Positions 21,482 to 29,798 of a stretch of 64,000 bases of DNA are shown piece after piece. How positions within the stretch are numbered: the first letter of the stretch is position 1; the number at the start of each line of letters is the position of its first letter. The stretch covers positions 1-64,000 of the forward strand of contig JADFMN010000011.1 of assembly GCA_022563855.1 (NCBI GenBank), in the 5' to 3' direction. The DNA comes from Armatimonadota bacterium (GTDB lineage: Bacteria > Armatimonadota > Fimbriimonadia > Fimbriimonadales > Fimbriimonadaceae). A program made the translations under genes and the position numbers. Below the pieces are notes generated by a model. It saw only the letters and a program-made list of their open reading frames with translations, ran no database searches and was not told the origin of the DNA.

Positions 21482-22726
21482 CTACCGATAGAAGTCGAAC
21501 TCTTCGAGCCGCCTTCTCAGCGCCTGCAGGAACTTCCCTGCGGTCATGCCGTCGACCAGCCTGTGGTCGTAAGTGAGCACAATGTTCACCATCGAGCGGA
21601 TCGCGATCGCGTCGTTGATCACGACCGGGCGCTTTTTGATGCCGTAAATCCCGACGATGCCGGCCTGCGGCGCGTTGATCATCGGAGTGCCGAGCGTCGC
21701 TCCGTACGTGCCGGGGTTGGTCAGCGTGAACGTCCCGCCCTTGACGTCCTCCGTGCCGAGCTGGCTGGCGCGCGCCCTTTTGGCGATCTCAGCCAGGTCT
21801 CGCGCAACTTCGACGAGCGTCTTCTTGTGGCAGTCGCGGATCACCGGAACGATCAGTCCGCCGGTGCCGTCCTCGCCGAGCGAGACGGCGATGCCCATGT
21901 GCACGGCGCGGTTGGTCACAACCTCGTCGTCGTCCGTCAGCGAAGAGTTGAGCGCCGGGAACTCGACCAGCGTATTGGTGATCGCCTCGATGAAGAACGG
22001 AGTGTAGGTCAGTTTTACGCCGTGCTGTTTCTGGAATGACTCTTTGTTGTTCGTGCGGAAATCAACGACGGCCGTGAGGTCGACTTCGATCAGCGTGCTG
22101 ACGACGGGCGACTGCGCTGAGCGCACCATGTGGTCTGCGATCATCTTGCGCATTCCGGTCAGCTTCGTGACCGTTTGCTCTGGGCCAGCGACTGTCGGCG
22201 CGCTCGGCCTAGCGTCCAGCTTTGGTACAGCTCCGCCGTTCTTCAGGTAGGCAACAAGGTCCTTCTTCGTGACCCTGCCGCCCTGGCCTGTTCCGCTGAT
22301 CGCGGCGAGCTGGCTGTCGCTGATCCCGCTTTCGCGAGCCATCGCTCGCACGACGGGCGTAAACCACTTGCGATCGCCGGATGGTGTGACTACCGGCTCA
22401 TTGGCAGCAGTCGCGACGGCGGCTACGGCAACCTTTGTTTCCACCGATGCCGATGCTCCGCTGGCGATCATCTCCCTTGCCTTGGCCTCATCCTCCTCGA
22501 TGACGCCCATCTTGTGGAACACCTCGACTTCGTCGCCTTCGGGCACGGTGATCTCGACGAGGATGCCCGTTGCCGGCGAAGGGAGCTCAGTGTTGACCTT
22601 GTCGGTCATGATCTCCACGACCGGTTCGTCCTCCTTGACGAAGTCGCCAACCTGCTTCAGCCACTTGCTGACCTGTCCTTCGTGGACCGATTCGCCCAAC
22701 TCAGGGAAAAGTATCTCGACAGCCAT
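21482..22726 (-). CDS. 2-oxo acid dehydrogenase E2 (dihydrolipoamide acyltransferase)
   Basis: The 414-aa E2 core protein has an N-terminal lipoyl domain with lipoylated Lys43 in MTDKVNTE. The peripheral E1/E3-binding domain is around 120-160 (FTPVVRAMARESGI, GTGQGGRVTKKDL), and the catalytic domain ends with the active-site DHRLVDG. The single lipoyl domain and EIMTDKVNTELPSP resemble branched-chain or succinyl-type E2. The exact complex cannot be assigned because E1 and E3 are not adjacent. It acts in the cytoplasm. Confidence 0.93.
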   Translation of the reverse strand: MAVEILFPELGESVHEGQVSKWLKQVGDFVKEDEPVVEIMTDKVNTELPSPATGILVEITVPEGDEVEVFHKMGVIEEDEAKAREMIASGASASVETKVAVAAVATAANEPVVTPSGDRKWFTPVVRAMARESGISDSQLAAISGTGQGGRVTKKDLVAYLKNGGAVPKLDARPSAPTVAGPEQTVTKLTGMRKMIADHMVRSAQSPVVSTLIEVDLTAVVDFRTNNKESFQKQHGVKLTYTPFFIEAITNTLVEFPALNSSLTDDDEVVTNRAVHMGIAVSLGEDGTGGLIVPVIRDCHKKTLVEVARDLAEIAKRARASQLGTEDVKGGTFTLTNPGTYGATLGTPMINAPQAGIVGIYGIKKRPVVINDAIAIRSMVNIVLTYDHRLVDGMTAGKFLQALRRRLEEFDFYR

Positions 22727-22804
22727 GTCTTTACCTTATTGTATCCTTTCATCTCATTGGACGACATGGTCCGGCCTAAAGAGGCGCGAAAGGTTTTTGA
22801 GCGG

Positions 22805-23746
22805 CTACACCGTCGCGCTGGCTTCCATGAAGCTCTTGAGGTCAGTCTCGCTGATGTGGGGCTCGCCGGGGGAGACGTTGTTCAGCTTGCCCTCCTTCAT
22901 CCATACGATCAGCTCGTCGGTCAGCGAGAACAGGTGGTCGAACGAGTCGACGACGAAGTACAGCGGCTGGAATTTGTCGATCTCGAAGTACTGGTTGACC
23001 ATCCACTCGAGCTGAGCCGGATACCGCTGCGCGTCCTTGTCCTCGATCGAGTACACGATTTCGCCTTGCGAGCTGAGGATGCCGCTGCCGTAAACCTTGT
23101 ACCCCTTCCCCGTCTTGTCCTTCATGAGCCCAAACTCGACCGTGAACCAGAAGAACCGCGCCATCGCTTTGATGATGCTGGTCAGGCGGCGCACCTTCTC
23201 CTCCTCGTCTGGCATCGCGTTGCAGATCTCGGCGGCCGTGTGCGCAGCGTCGCCGAACCGGACCAGCGCGTCGGCGAACGCCGGGTCGGTGTGCATCGGC
23301 ACGTGGCCCGCGATGTCGTGGAAGATGTCGGGCTCGGGCAAGTAGTCCAGCTCGTCCTTGTGTCGAATCGTGATCGTAGTTGGGAACACGCGATTCCGCA
23401 AGCTCTCCATGAACTTATACGCTGGTATGTAACCGGCGACGGCCTTGGCCTTGAAACCAGTCAGCTTGGAGAGCTTCACATTGACGTCGTCGAGCAAGGG
23501 CACTTTGTTCGGGTCCATCATCAGGCTGCCGATGCCCTTCATGAAGTGTTCGTTGGCGTACTTCTCCCAGCTCGGAAGCATTCGTGCGTAGAGACGCCGC
23601 CAGCACTCGTGGTTGTCCTCCGAGTACAGACCGTACGGTTGATCTATGTAAAGATCGTCCCCACCGCGCACCTCCTCGATATACGGCGCCATGTTGGTCG
23701 TCATACCGACGCCCGGTTCAAACTTCTCTGCGATTTTGTTTGCCAT
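22805..23746 (-). CDS. Aromatic amino acid hydroxylase (phenylalanine-4-hydroxylase-like)
   Basis: A pterin-dependent, iron(II) monooxygenase of 313 aa from ATG 23746; an in-frame TTG at 23779 would add 11 residues. The iron ligands are visible as HDIAGH (His143, His148) and Glu204 in WFTVEFGL. Other family blocks are PEPDIFHDIAGHVPM and YGSGILSSQGEI. It would convert phenylalanine to tyrosine or hydroxylate a related substrate. It lies downstream of the E2 gene on the same strand with a ~78-bp gap. Confidence 0.92.
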   Translation of the reverse strand: MANKIAEKFEPGVGMTTNMAPYIEEVRGGDDLYIDQPYGLYSEDNHECWRRLYARMLPSWEKYANEHFMKGIGSLMMDPNKVPLLDDVNVKLSKLTGFKAKAVAGYIPAYKFMESLRNRVFPTTITIRHKDELDYLPEPDIFHDIAGHVPMHTDPAFADALVRFGDAAHTAAEICNAMPDEEEKVRRLTSIIKAMARFFWFTVEFGLMKDKTGKGYKVYGSGILSSQGEIVYSIEDKDAQRYPAQLEWMVNQYFEIDKFQPLYFVVDSFDHLFSLTDELIVWMKEGKLNNVSPGEPHISETDLKSFMEASATV

Positions 23747-23873
23747 TCCCGTACGAGCCTCTCTAAAGTCGCTCCGCAATCTAGAGTATTGGCGATCTAC
23801 ACTCTATTCTAACGCCTTCGACGAGTCAGGAGTAGCTCTCCCGCGGGGAATTCTCCAGCCGTTTGAGGGAACC

Positions 23874-24248
23874 TCAGTGCTCCAAGCGATGACGACGGTC
23901 GAGGTAGATGAGGAAGGCGATGACGACCAGCAGGGCCACCGACGGGGCGTAGAGGGTGGCCTCATGGAGCATGCGCGAGTTGGTGCTCGCTCGCGTGTAG
24001 TCTAGGTACAGGCTGTCATGCGCCGACCGGTACGGAGTTACGCCGAGCAAGACGCCAGCAATGAGCGGAAAGACGGCTAACCACTTGATCAGCCTAGACA
24101 TGCCGCGCTGTTCAAGCATTCGAGAAACCACCAGTACAATCGCGGCGATGACGATCGGGACCGACATCAGTATGATCAGTTCCTGCGCCCCCATCTTGTC
24201 TTCAGAAACTTGGAACAGCTGCGCGATAAATATTCCCATTCTGCTCAC
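23874..24248 (-). CDS. Small three-helix membrane protein, function unknown
   Basis: The 124-aa product has three hydrophobic spans: about 22-42 (LIILMSVPIVIAAIVLVV), 54-70 (WLAVFPLIAGVLLGVTP) and 100-117 (ALLVVIAFLIYL). The tail is basic (DRRHRLEH). No family is recognised. It lies between the hydroxylase and a response regulator, all on the minus strand but separated by ~100-bp gaps. Confidence 0.6.
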   Translation of the reverse strand: MSRMGIFIAQLFQVSEDKMGAQELIILMSVPIVIAAIVLVVSRMLEQRGMSRLIKWLAVFPLIAGVLLGVTPYRSAHDSLYLDYTRASTNSRMLHEATLYAPSVALLVVIAFLIYLDRRHRLEH

Positions 24249-24342
24249 CGGAACTCAGTTTGGCCGCAAGTCGCGTGCCATTGCATGATAAGTGAACACA
24301 GGCACGGCAATTACCGTGCCCGCGTCAATTCACAGTCTGGGA

Positions 24343-24762
24343 TCAGTCCAAGTCGTACCGCTTCGATCCCTTGCCTTCACCGTCCCCAACATCACCCTTT
24401 GCGATGCGTTGGACGAAGCTGACCAACTCTCGCGGGTTGAACGGCTTGGTCAGGTACATGTCAGCGCCGAAGTGGTAACCCTCGAACACGTCCTTGTCCT
24501 GCGCCTTTGCCGTCAACATGATGACTGGAAGCTTTTCGGTAGCCGGATCCTTACGAATCGACTTCAGCACTTCAAAGCCGTCCATATACGGCATCATGAC
24601 GTCGAGGACGAGAAGATCGGGCTTTTCAGCTTTGACCTTCTCCAGGCCCTCCTTGCCGTCATACGCCGTCACGACTTCCCAGCCCTCCCTCTCCAAGTTC
24701 ACTTGAATCAGGCGAACGATGTGCCGCTCGTCGTCACAAACCAGTATTTTCAATGCCGCCAT
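24343..24762 (-). CDS. Single-domain response regulator (CheY-like)
   Basis: A 139-aa receiver domain with the acidic pair Asp10-Asp11, phospho-acceptor Asp54 in LLVLDVMMP, Thr84 and Lys106 in TKPFNPREL. No output domain follows, only a short charged tail (GDGEGKGSKRYDLD). The role is signal relay, perhaps for a hybrid or distant histidine kinase. The GAF-GAF kinase at 26911 is on the other strand about 2 kb away, and pairing is not established. Confidence 0.93.
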   Translation of the reverse strand: MAALKILVCDDERHIVRLIQVNLEREGWEVVTAYDGKEGLEKVKAEKPDLLVLDVMMPYMDGFEVLKSIRKDPATEKLPVIMLTAKAQDKDVFEGYHFGADMYLTKPFNPRELVSFVQRIAKGDVGDGEGKGSKRYDLD

Positions 24763-24884
24763 TCAACGCGTACCTTGCCTCTTCCGAGTTCAAGCATCGT
24801 ACCCTAATCGTTCTACACTGTCAATCGAGTTTCGGGCCGTCCTGCGGTCCCGTTTCCAGCTTGGCCAACAGGTACCCTGAACCT

Positions 24885-25670
24885 GTGCAGCTATGCCGGT
24901 TCGTTCTGAAGGAGCAGCCCGATCAAGTTCGGTCCGGCATCATGCTCGACGACAGATACTACGAGACCGATGGAGATCGAGCCGTCGGAATCCGCGACCC
25001 AGGACAGATCGCGCTGCTTCCTCCAGTCGGCGCCCCCCCGTCCATCCGGGCCTTCAACCAGTATCACGACGGGCACGGCCAGGTTCAGTATACGTATCAG
25101 TACTTGAACTCCAGCGGCATATACGGACCGAACGCTTCGATTGACGTTTCTTCGTTCGGAACGTCGTTCGACATTGACGTTCGCATTTGCGGGGTTATTA
25201 GGGACGCCGGCGAGTTGATCGAGCCCGAGGAAGCCGTTGGGTTCACGCTTGGGTATTCGATCCTCATCGTGATCGTCTCGCTCGAGCTTGCGCTGGAGGA
25301 GGAGCAGCACAACTTGCCGACCGGGCCGTCACAAGATATCGCGACTTCCATCGGCCCGTTCCTGACAACCCCCGAAAGCCTGACGGAGTTCATGGTCGGA
25401 TCAAACCCCACCGCGTTCAACTGGAAGTACGACGTAAAGGTGAACGATCAAGAAATCATGCACGGCCTGGACGAATCCAACAAGCCGTTTGCTGAGCTGT
25501 TGTCGTACGCCAGCCGGATTCGCCGATTGCAAAGCGCCGACGTCATCGCCTGGCCGAAACTTGAGAAAGCCCCCATGGAGGATTCGCAACTCGGTCGGCC
25601 TCTCACGTCCGGGGACCGAATCGAGGTCAGCGTCGATGGGCTCGGCAAGCTCGTCGCCAACTTGGAGTAA
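24885..25670 (+). CDS. Fumarylacetoacetate-hydrolase-fold protein, probably without catalytic metal site
   Basis: The GTG at 24885 gives MQLCRFVLKEQPDQVRSGIM, the usual FAH-family N-terminus; a longer frame begins inside the oppositely oriented response regulator. The 261 aa follow the FAH fold with ALLPPVGAPPSIRAF, FDIDVRICGVI, EEAVGFTLGYSI and a C-terminal LTSGDRIEVSVDGLGKL. The acidic metal ligands that normally occur in YExELAVVIG and NDVSxRD appear lost: the second block reads ILIVIVSLEL. It could be a structural or binding relative. The next gene starts four bases after its stop. Confidence 0.75.
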   Translation: MQLCRFVLKEQPDQVRSGIMLDDRYYETDGDRAVGIRDPGQIALLPPVGAPPSIRAFNQYHDGHGQVQYTYQYLNSSGIYGPNASIDVSSFGTSFDIDVRICGVIRDAGELIEPEEAVGFTLGYSILIVIVSLELALEEEQHNLPTGPSQDIATSIGPFLTTPESLTEFMVGSNPTAFNWKYDVKVNDQEIMHGLDESNKPFAELLSYASRIRRLQSADVIAWPKLEKAPMEDSQLGRPLTSGDRIEVSVDGLGKLVANLE

Positions 25671-25674
25671 GCGA

Positions 25675-26901
25675 TTGGAATCGATCAGCAGTTCTACGCT
25701 TGACAACGGAGTTCGCGTTCTCGTCGAGCCGATTACGCACGTCGGCTCCGCATCCATCGGTCTGTGGTGCAGCACAGGTAGCACGTGCGAAACGCCTCGC
25801 GAAGCTGGCATAACGCATTTCATCGAGCATATGTTGTTCAAGGGAACGGCAAAGAGGAGCGCCCTCCAGATCGCTGAGGAGATCGAGGGACGCGGCGGGG
25901 CGCTGAACGCCTTCACCGACAAGGAGAACACGTGCTACTACTGCCGCGTGCTCGCCGAAGATACCGAGGTCGGAATCGACGTCCTAGCGGATATGGTCTG
26001 CGATTCTGCTTTGGCCGAAGAGGAGATGGAGCGCGAAAAGGGGGTTGTCCTCGAAGAGATCAAGCGCTCGGACGATGAGCCGAGCGACCATGTTCACGAA
26101 CTGCACATCCAAGCGCTTTGGAAAGACAGCCCGTTCGGCAAGCCGGTGCTAGGAGTCCCGGACACGGTCTCTTCGTTCTCGCCGGACGACCTTCGAAACT
26201 ACATGGCCCGACGGTACAACGGCGCAACGATTCTTCTTGCAGTCGCCGGCAACGTCGATCCGGAAGACGTTCGAAACTGGGCAGAGGAGAGCCTGGGGGG
26301 CATCCCTGCGGGCGATCGTGGAAACGGGCTTGCACGGCCGGAAGGCGCGGCCGGCGAGAACATCATCGCGAAGGACATCGAGCAGGTGCACTTTTGCATC
26401 GGCGGCGACGGGGTCTCGATGCACGACGACGACCGTTACGCTGCGATCGTCATGGACGGCGTCCTCGGCAGCGGCATGAGCAGCCGCCTTTTCCAAGAGG
26501 TTCGAGAAAAGCGAGGTCTCGCTTACGCAATCGGCTCGTACATGTTGTCTTACAGCACGGGCGGCGCGTTCACGGTCTTCGGCGGCACCGGGATGAAGAC
26601 GTGGCAGCAGGTTCAGGATATAGTGCGATCCGAGTTCGACAAGCTCATGAAGAGCGGTGCTCCGGACGGGGAGCTGGAGAAGGTGAAGAAGAACTTCGCA
26701 GGACACGTCGTCCTCGCGCTAGAGAGTACGAGCACCCGAATGATGCGCATGGCGCGGAATGAGATCAACTACGGTCGGCAGATTCCGGTAGAGGAGACTC
26801 TTGACGCCGTCCGAGCGGTGACGAACGATCAACTGATGACTATTGCAAACCGTGTTCTGAGCAAGGACAACACGAGCACGACTGCGATCGGCCCGTTCTA
26901 G
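25675..26901 (+). CDS. M16 family zinc protease (processing peptidase-like)
   Basis: The TTG start at 25675 has GGAG seven bases upstream and follows the FAH-like stop closely; the open frame extends upstream but overlaps that gene. The 408 aa contain the inverted zinc motif HFIEH (His48, Glu51, His52) and the distal Glu in the EEEMEREKGVVLEE block. The C-terminal half has SRLFQEVREKRGLAYAIGS. Members of this group (PqqL/MPP-like) degrade or process peptides. The gene is likely co-transcribed with the FAH-like and kinase genes. Confidence 0.9.
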   Translation: MESISSSTLDNGVRVLVEPITHVGSASIGLWCSTGSTCETPREAGITHFIEHMLFKGTAKRSALQIAEEIEGRGGALNAFTDKENTCYYCRVLAEDTEVGIDVLADMVCDSALAEEEMEREKGVVLEEIKRSDDEPSDHVHELHIQALWKDSPFGKPVLGVPDTVSSFSPDDLRNYMARRYNGATILLAVAGNVDPEDVRNWAEESLGGIPAGDRGNGLARPEGAAGENIIAKDIEQVHFCIGGDGVSMHDDDRYAAIVMDGVLGSGMSSRLFQEVREKRGLAYAIGSYMLSYSTGGAFTVFGGTGMKTWQQVQDIVRSEFDKLMKSGAPDGELEKVKKNFAGHVVLALESTSTRMMRMARNEINYGRQIPVEETLDAVRAVTNDQLMTIANRVLSKDNTSTTAIGPF

Positions 26902-26910
26902 AGGTGCTGC

Positions 26911-28527
26911 TTGGCAAACTTTCAGCCTATCGTTTCCCTCAAAGATATCTTGACCGACTTAAGGGCAGCCATGGTTCGGTCGCGGAATGAGGAGCAGCTG
27001 CTTCAAGAGGCGGCGACAGTCGTAAAAGAATCGACCGATTGGGACGCCTGCGATATTCTGATCAGCGGCCCAGGGAACGCTCTGGTGCTTGTGGCCAGCA
27101 CGCTCTCTCCGGAGTACGCCGGTCGATTTCGGCTCGGTCCGGGGCGGGGTACGGCGTCGCGGGCGTACTCCTCATTCGAGCCTGTCATCGTGCAGAGCGG
27201 CTTGCAGTCTGACCCTGATTACACGGTTCACCCAGGAATACCGGAGCCGCCGTATGACGCAGCATTCGGCATGGCCTTGAACGACCGCAAGGGACCTGTC
27301 GGCGTTCTTTTTCTGCGGCGCCTGGATTCATGGAGCCCGACTGACGACGAACTTGAGTATTTGAAGGCGGTCGTCAACGACGTCTCGTTTGCGCTGGAAG
27401 TTTTCCGCGGCGGCTACGATGCAGCCGCCATCGGCGACAAGTTGAGCGTCGTCAGCGAGGTTTCGCGGTCTATTGCAGCCAGCCCGTATCTCGAGGAGAT
27501 CCTACAGCTGCTCGTCAATCTGACTGCGCAGCGGTTCCGCTACAAGGTAGTAACCGTGAGACTGCTGGACGAACGCCGGCAAGAGCTCGTCTTGCGCGCC
27601 ACGCAGGCGACGAACAAGGCGTATCAGCGCAAAGAGGCGATCAAGCTCGGGCAGTCGATCGCAGGCCGGGTCATCGAGAACAAGAAGACGATGATCGTTG
27701 AAAACGTGCAGGAGGACGAGGACTACATCGGACACGATCTGGCGAGAGAGCAGGGCTTGAAAAGCATGGTCTGTGTTCCGCTCTTGCTACACGGCCGCGC
27801 AGTCGGCGTCATCACCTGCTACACGGATCGCATCAGGAAGTTCCGCGCTGCAGAGATCGCTGCTCTTGAGACGCTGGCCGAACAGGCGGCGATCAGCATC
27901 GAGCACGCGCGGCTGCAGGTTCGCAACACCTTGATGCAAGAGATGCACCACCGCGTCAAGAACAACCTGCAACAGGTTGCGTCTCTGCTCAGACTGCAGA
28001 AAAGACAGAGCTATTACAAGACTCTGGACGAAGCGTTGGAGGATTCGCTCAGCAGAATTCTGGCGATTGCGGCAGTGCACGAGCTTCTCAGCCGCGAGGA
28101 CTTGGATCACGTCAGCATCATGACGATCGCCAAAAGCTTGGTCCAGCACCAACAGCAGTCGTTCATGCTGCCTGGCAAGAGCATCAGTTTTACGGTTACC
28201 GGCGAGGACGGCTTCCTCAACACGACTCAAGCAACACAGGTCGCGCTGATCCTCAACGAACTTTTGCTGAACGCCGTCGAGCACGGATTCAAGGTGACTG
28301 ACGTTGGGGAGATCATCATCAAAGTAGACGTATCCGGCGACGCAGTCGCGCTCGTAATGAGCAACTCAGGCGACCCGCTGCCGGACGACTTCGATCAGTC
28401 GAAGGGGAGGCTCGGAATGCAGATCATGCGTTCGCTCAGCCAAGCGCTCGGCGGCGAGTTCTTGCTGTCGATGAAGGACGGGCTGACCGTCGCAGACTTG
28501 CGGTTCACCCGCTCGACGGCGGAGTAA
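26911..28527 (+). CDS. GAF-GAF sensor histidine kinase (HisKA_2 type)
   Basis: The 538-aa cytoplasmic kinase from TTG 26911 (GAGGTG upstream) follows the M16 gene by nine bases. It has GAF1 (~20-165) and GAF2 (~185-335, with GRVIENKKTMIVENV). The dimerisation/phospho-acceptor helix MQEMHHRVKNNLQQVASLL is near 343-361, and an HATPase domain carries LNELLLNAVEHGF. There is no membrane segment. The HHRVKNNLQ motif is typical of kinases that often pair with ANTAR or stand-alone receivers. The signal bound by GAF is unknown. Confidence 0.92.
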   Translation: MANFQPIVSLKDILTDLRAAMVRSRNEEQLLQEAATVVKESTDWDACDILISGPGNALVLVASTLSPEYAGRFRLGPGRGTASRAYSSFEPVIVQSGLQSDPDYTVHPGIPEPPYDAAFGMALNDRKGPVGVLFLRRLDSWSPTDDELEYLKAVVNDVSFALEVFRGGYDAAAIGDKLSVVSEVSRSIAASPYLEEILQLLVNLTAQRFRYKVVTVRLLDERRQELVLRATQATNKAYQRKEAIKLGQSIAGRVIENKKTMIVENVQEDEDYIGHDLAREQGLKSMVCVPLLLHGRAVGVITCYTDRIRKFRAAEIAALETLAEQAAISIEHARLQVRNTLMQEMHHRVKNNLQQVASLLRLQKRQSYYKTLDEALEDSLSRILAIAAVHELLSREDLDHVSIMTIAKSLVQHQQQSFMLPGKSISFTVTGEDGFLNTTQATQVALILNELLLNAVEHGFKVTDVGEIIIKVDVSGDAVALVMSNSGDPLPDDFDQSKGRLGMQIMRSLSQALGGEFLLSMKDGLTVADLRFTRSTAE

Positions 28528-28562
28528 TCCCCTCTCCCTTGGGGGAGGGTTAGGGAGGGGGT
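28528..28562. repeat. Dispersed palindromic repeat, GGGAGGGTTAGGGAGGGG family
   Basis: A 35-bp imperfect palindrome (CCCCTCTCCC then GGGGGAGGG TTAGGGAGGGG) fills the gap between the kinase and mqnD stops. Relatives are at 29160-29212, 33829-33870 and twice at 47785-47908. Confidence 0.7.
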
Positions 28563-28567
28563 GCGTG

Positions 28568-29647
28568 TCAATCGATCACGTCAATAGCTGTCGCTGGCAC
28601 CATCCCGATCGCACTGCCGAGGCCGAGCATCAGCCGGATCGCCTTGATCCCGTCTTCGCCCATGTCGCGGGTGCGGTCGTTGACGTACATGCCGACGAAC
28701 TCGTCGCTGGTTTCGCGATCCATGTCGCGGGCGAACTGCAGTGCGTAGTCGAGCGCTTTTTCGCGGTTGTCGAGCCCTGCGGCGATCGACTCGCGCATGC
28801 AGCGGGAGACGTCCGCACAGCGCTCTGTGCCGAGGTCTTTGCGCACGACGTTCACTCCGAGCGGCAGCGGCAGTCCGCCGGTGCGCTCCTGCCACCACTT
28901 CCCCATGTTCACGATCTCGACCAGCCCCTCTCTTTCGTAAGTGAGTTGGCTTTCGTGGATGATCAGCCCAGCCTTCACCTTGCCGCTCTTGATCGCGGGA
29001 ATGATCTCGTCGAACGGGACGACCGTGAACTTCGGCTTGAGAAAGCCTGCCGCCTGTCCTTCTGCCGTCGTCTGGTTGTCGCCTGGTTGTCGCCTGGTTG
29101 TCGCCTGGTCGACCTGGCGACCATCGGACGACGGTGCAGCGGGCGACGTTCTACCAGTCCCCCCTCCTCCATTCTTGCCGCGAGGCGAAATGGAGGAGGG
29201 GGTTAGGGGGTGGAGGTCAAGCGCCCGAGCCACAGCTTCCCCGCTCACTTTCTCCAAGCCGTCAGACCACGGCAGTCCGCCAGTGTAATGGTCGGCGAAC
29301 CACAGGTGAAGCTGCAAGAACGCGCTGGTCAGCTCGCCAGGAACAGCGATGACTGTGTCTTTTAACTCATCAAGAGGGATGGGCTGCTCTGCGACGATCA
29401 TCGGGCCGTACCCCTCGCCGAACGAGCCACCGTGCCTGAGCAGCGCGTATCTGTCGGCGATCTTCGAGAAAGCGTGGACGGAGACGGCGCTCGACTCAAG
29501 CCGCCCTTCCATCGCCCACTCGTTGAGCGTCTGGATATCGCGCAGGATGTGCTCGTAGTCGTCGTTAGTCTGGACGACCCCCGTCGCGAGCCCCCAGAAC
29601 ATAAACGCGTCGTCGCTGTCAGGCGAATGCCCAAGCTTGATCTTCAC
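28568..29647 (-). CDS. mqnD: 1,4-dihydroxy-6-naphthoate synthase MqnD with an in-frame repeat insertion
   Basis: The futalosine-pathway menaquinone enzyme. The N-terminal part (MKIKLGHSPDSDDAFMFWGL, TLNEWAMEGRLE, LLRHGGSFGEGYGPMIVAE) and the C-terminal part (KAGLIIHESQLTYEREGL, GKWWQERTGGLPLPLG) match the family well. The protein is 359 aa where the family is usually ~270-290. The extra ~65-80 residues (about 140-207) are Gly/Thr/Pro/Gln-rich and encoded by two dispersed DNA repeats that keep the frame. The active-site His in IIHES is retained. The insert sits between the two lobes of the periplasmic-binding-like fold. Confidence 0.88.
   Translation of the reverse strand: MKIKLGHSPDSDDAFMFWGLATGVVQTNDDYEHILRDIQTLNEWAMEGRLESSAVSVHAFSKIADRYALLRHGGSFGEGYGPMIVAEQPIPLDELKDTVIAVPGELTSAFLQLHLWFADHYTGGLPWSDGLEKVSGEAVARALDLHPLTPSSISPRGKNGGGGTGRTSPAAPSSDGRQVDQATTRRQPGDNQTTAEGQAAGFLKPKFTVVPFDEIIPAIKSGKVKAGLIIHESQLTYEREGLVEIVNMGKWWQERTGGLPLPLGVNVVRKDLGTERCADVSRCMRESIAAGLDNREKALDYALQFARDMDRETSDEFVGMYVNDRTRDMGEDGIKAIRLMLGLGSAIGMVPATAIDVID
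29071..29120 (-). repeat. 11-bp tandem repeat inside mqnD
   Basis: CCTGGTTGTCG occurs three to four times with 11-bp period, followed by related CCTGG motifs. It is the reverse-complement relative of the units after ilvC (15725). Translated, it gives repeats around RRQPGDNQ. Confidence 0.75.
29160..29212 (-). repeat. Palindromic element inside mqnD
   Basis: Two 14-bp arms (29160-29173 and 29189-29202; CCCCCTCCTCCATT and its complement) enclose a 15-bp loop, followed by TTAGGGGG as in the other copies of the GGGAGGGTTAGGG family. Here it is read as protein within mqnD. Confidence 0.8.
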
Positions 29648-29798
29648 GGTCTGATGTTACCGGAGCCCCTACGCAGTCCCAGACCCTCGACCCTTGAACC
29701 TTGACCCTCGCACCCCGTATCTCACGCCCCCTGCTCCCTGCAACAATGCCAAGCATGATCAGCCGGGCCACCCGCCACCGGTAAACTCGGCTCTGGCC

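Noticed and set aside
22130-23812. 560-codon plus-strand frame
   Set aside because: Antisense to the E2 and aromatic hydroxylase genes; biased codons on the real strand create it.
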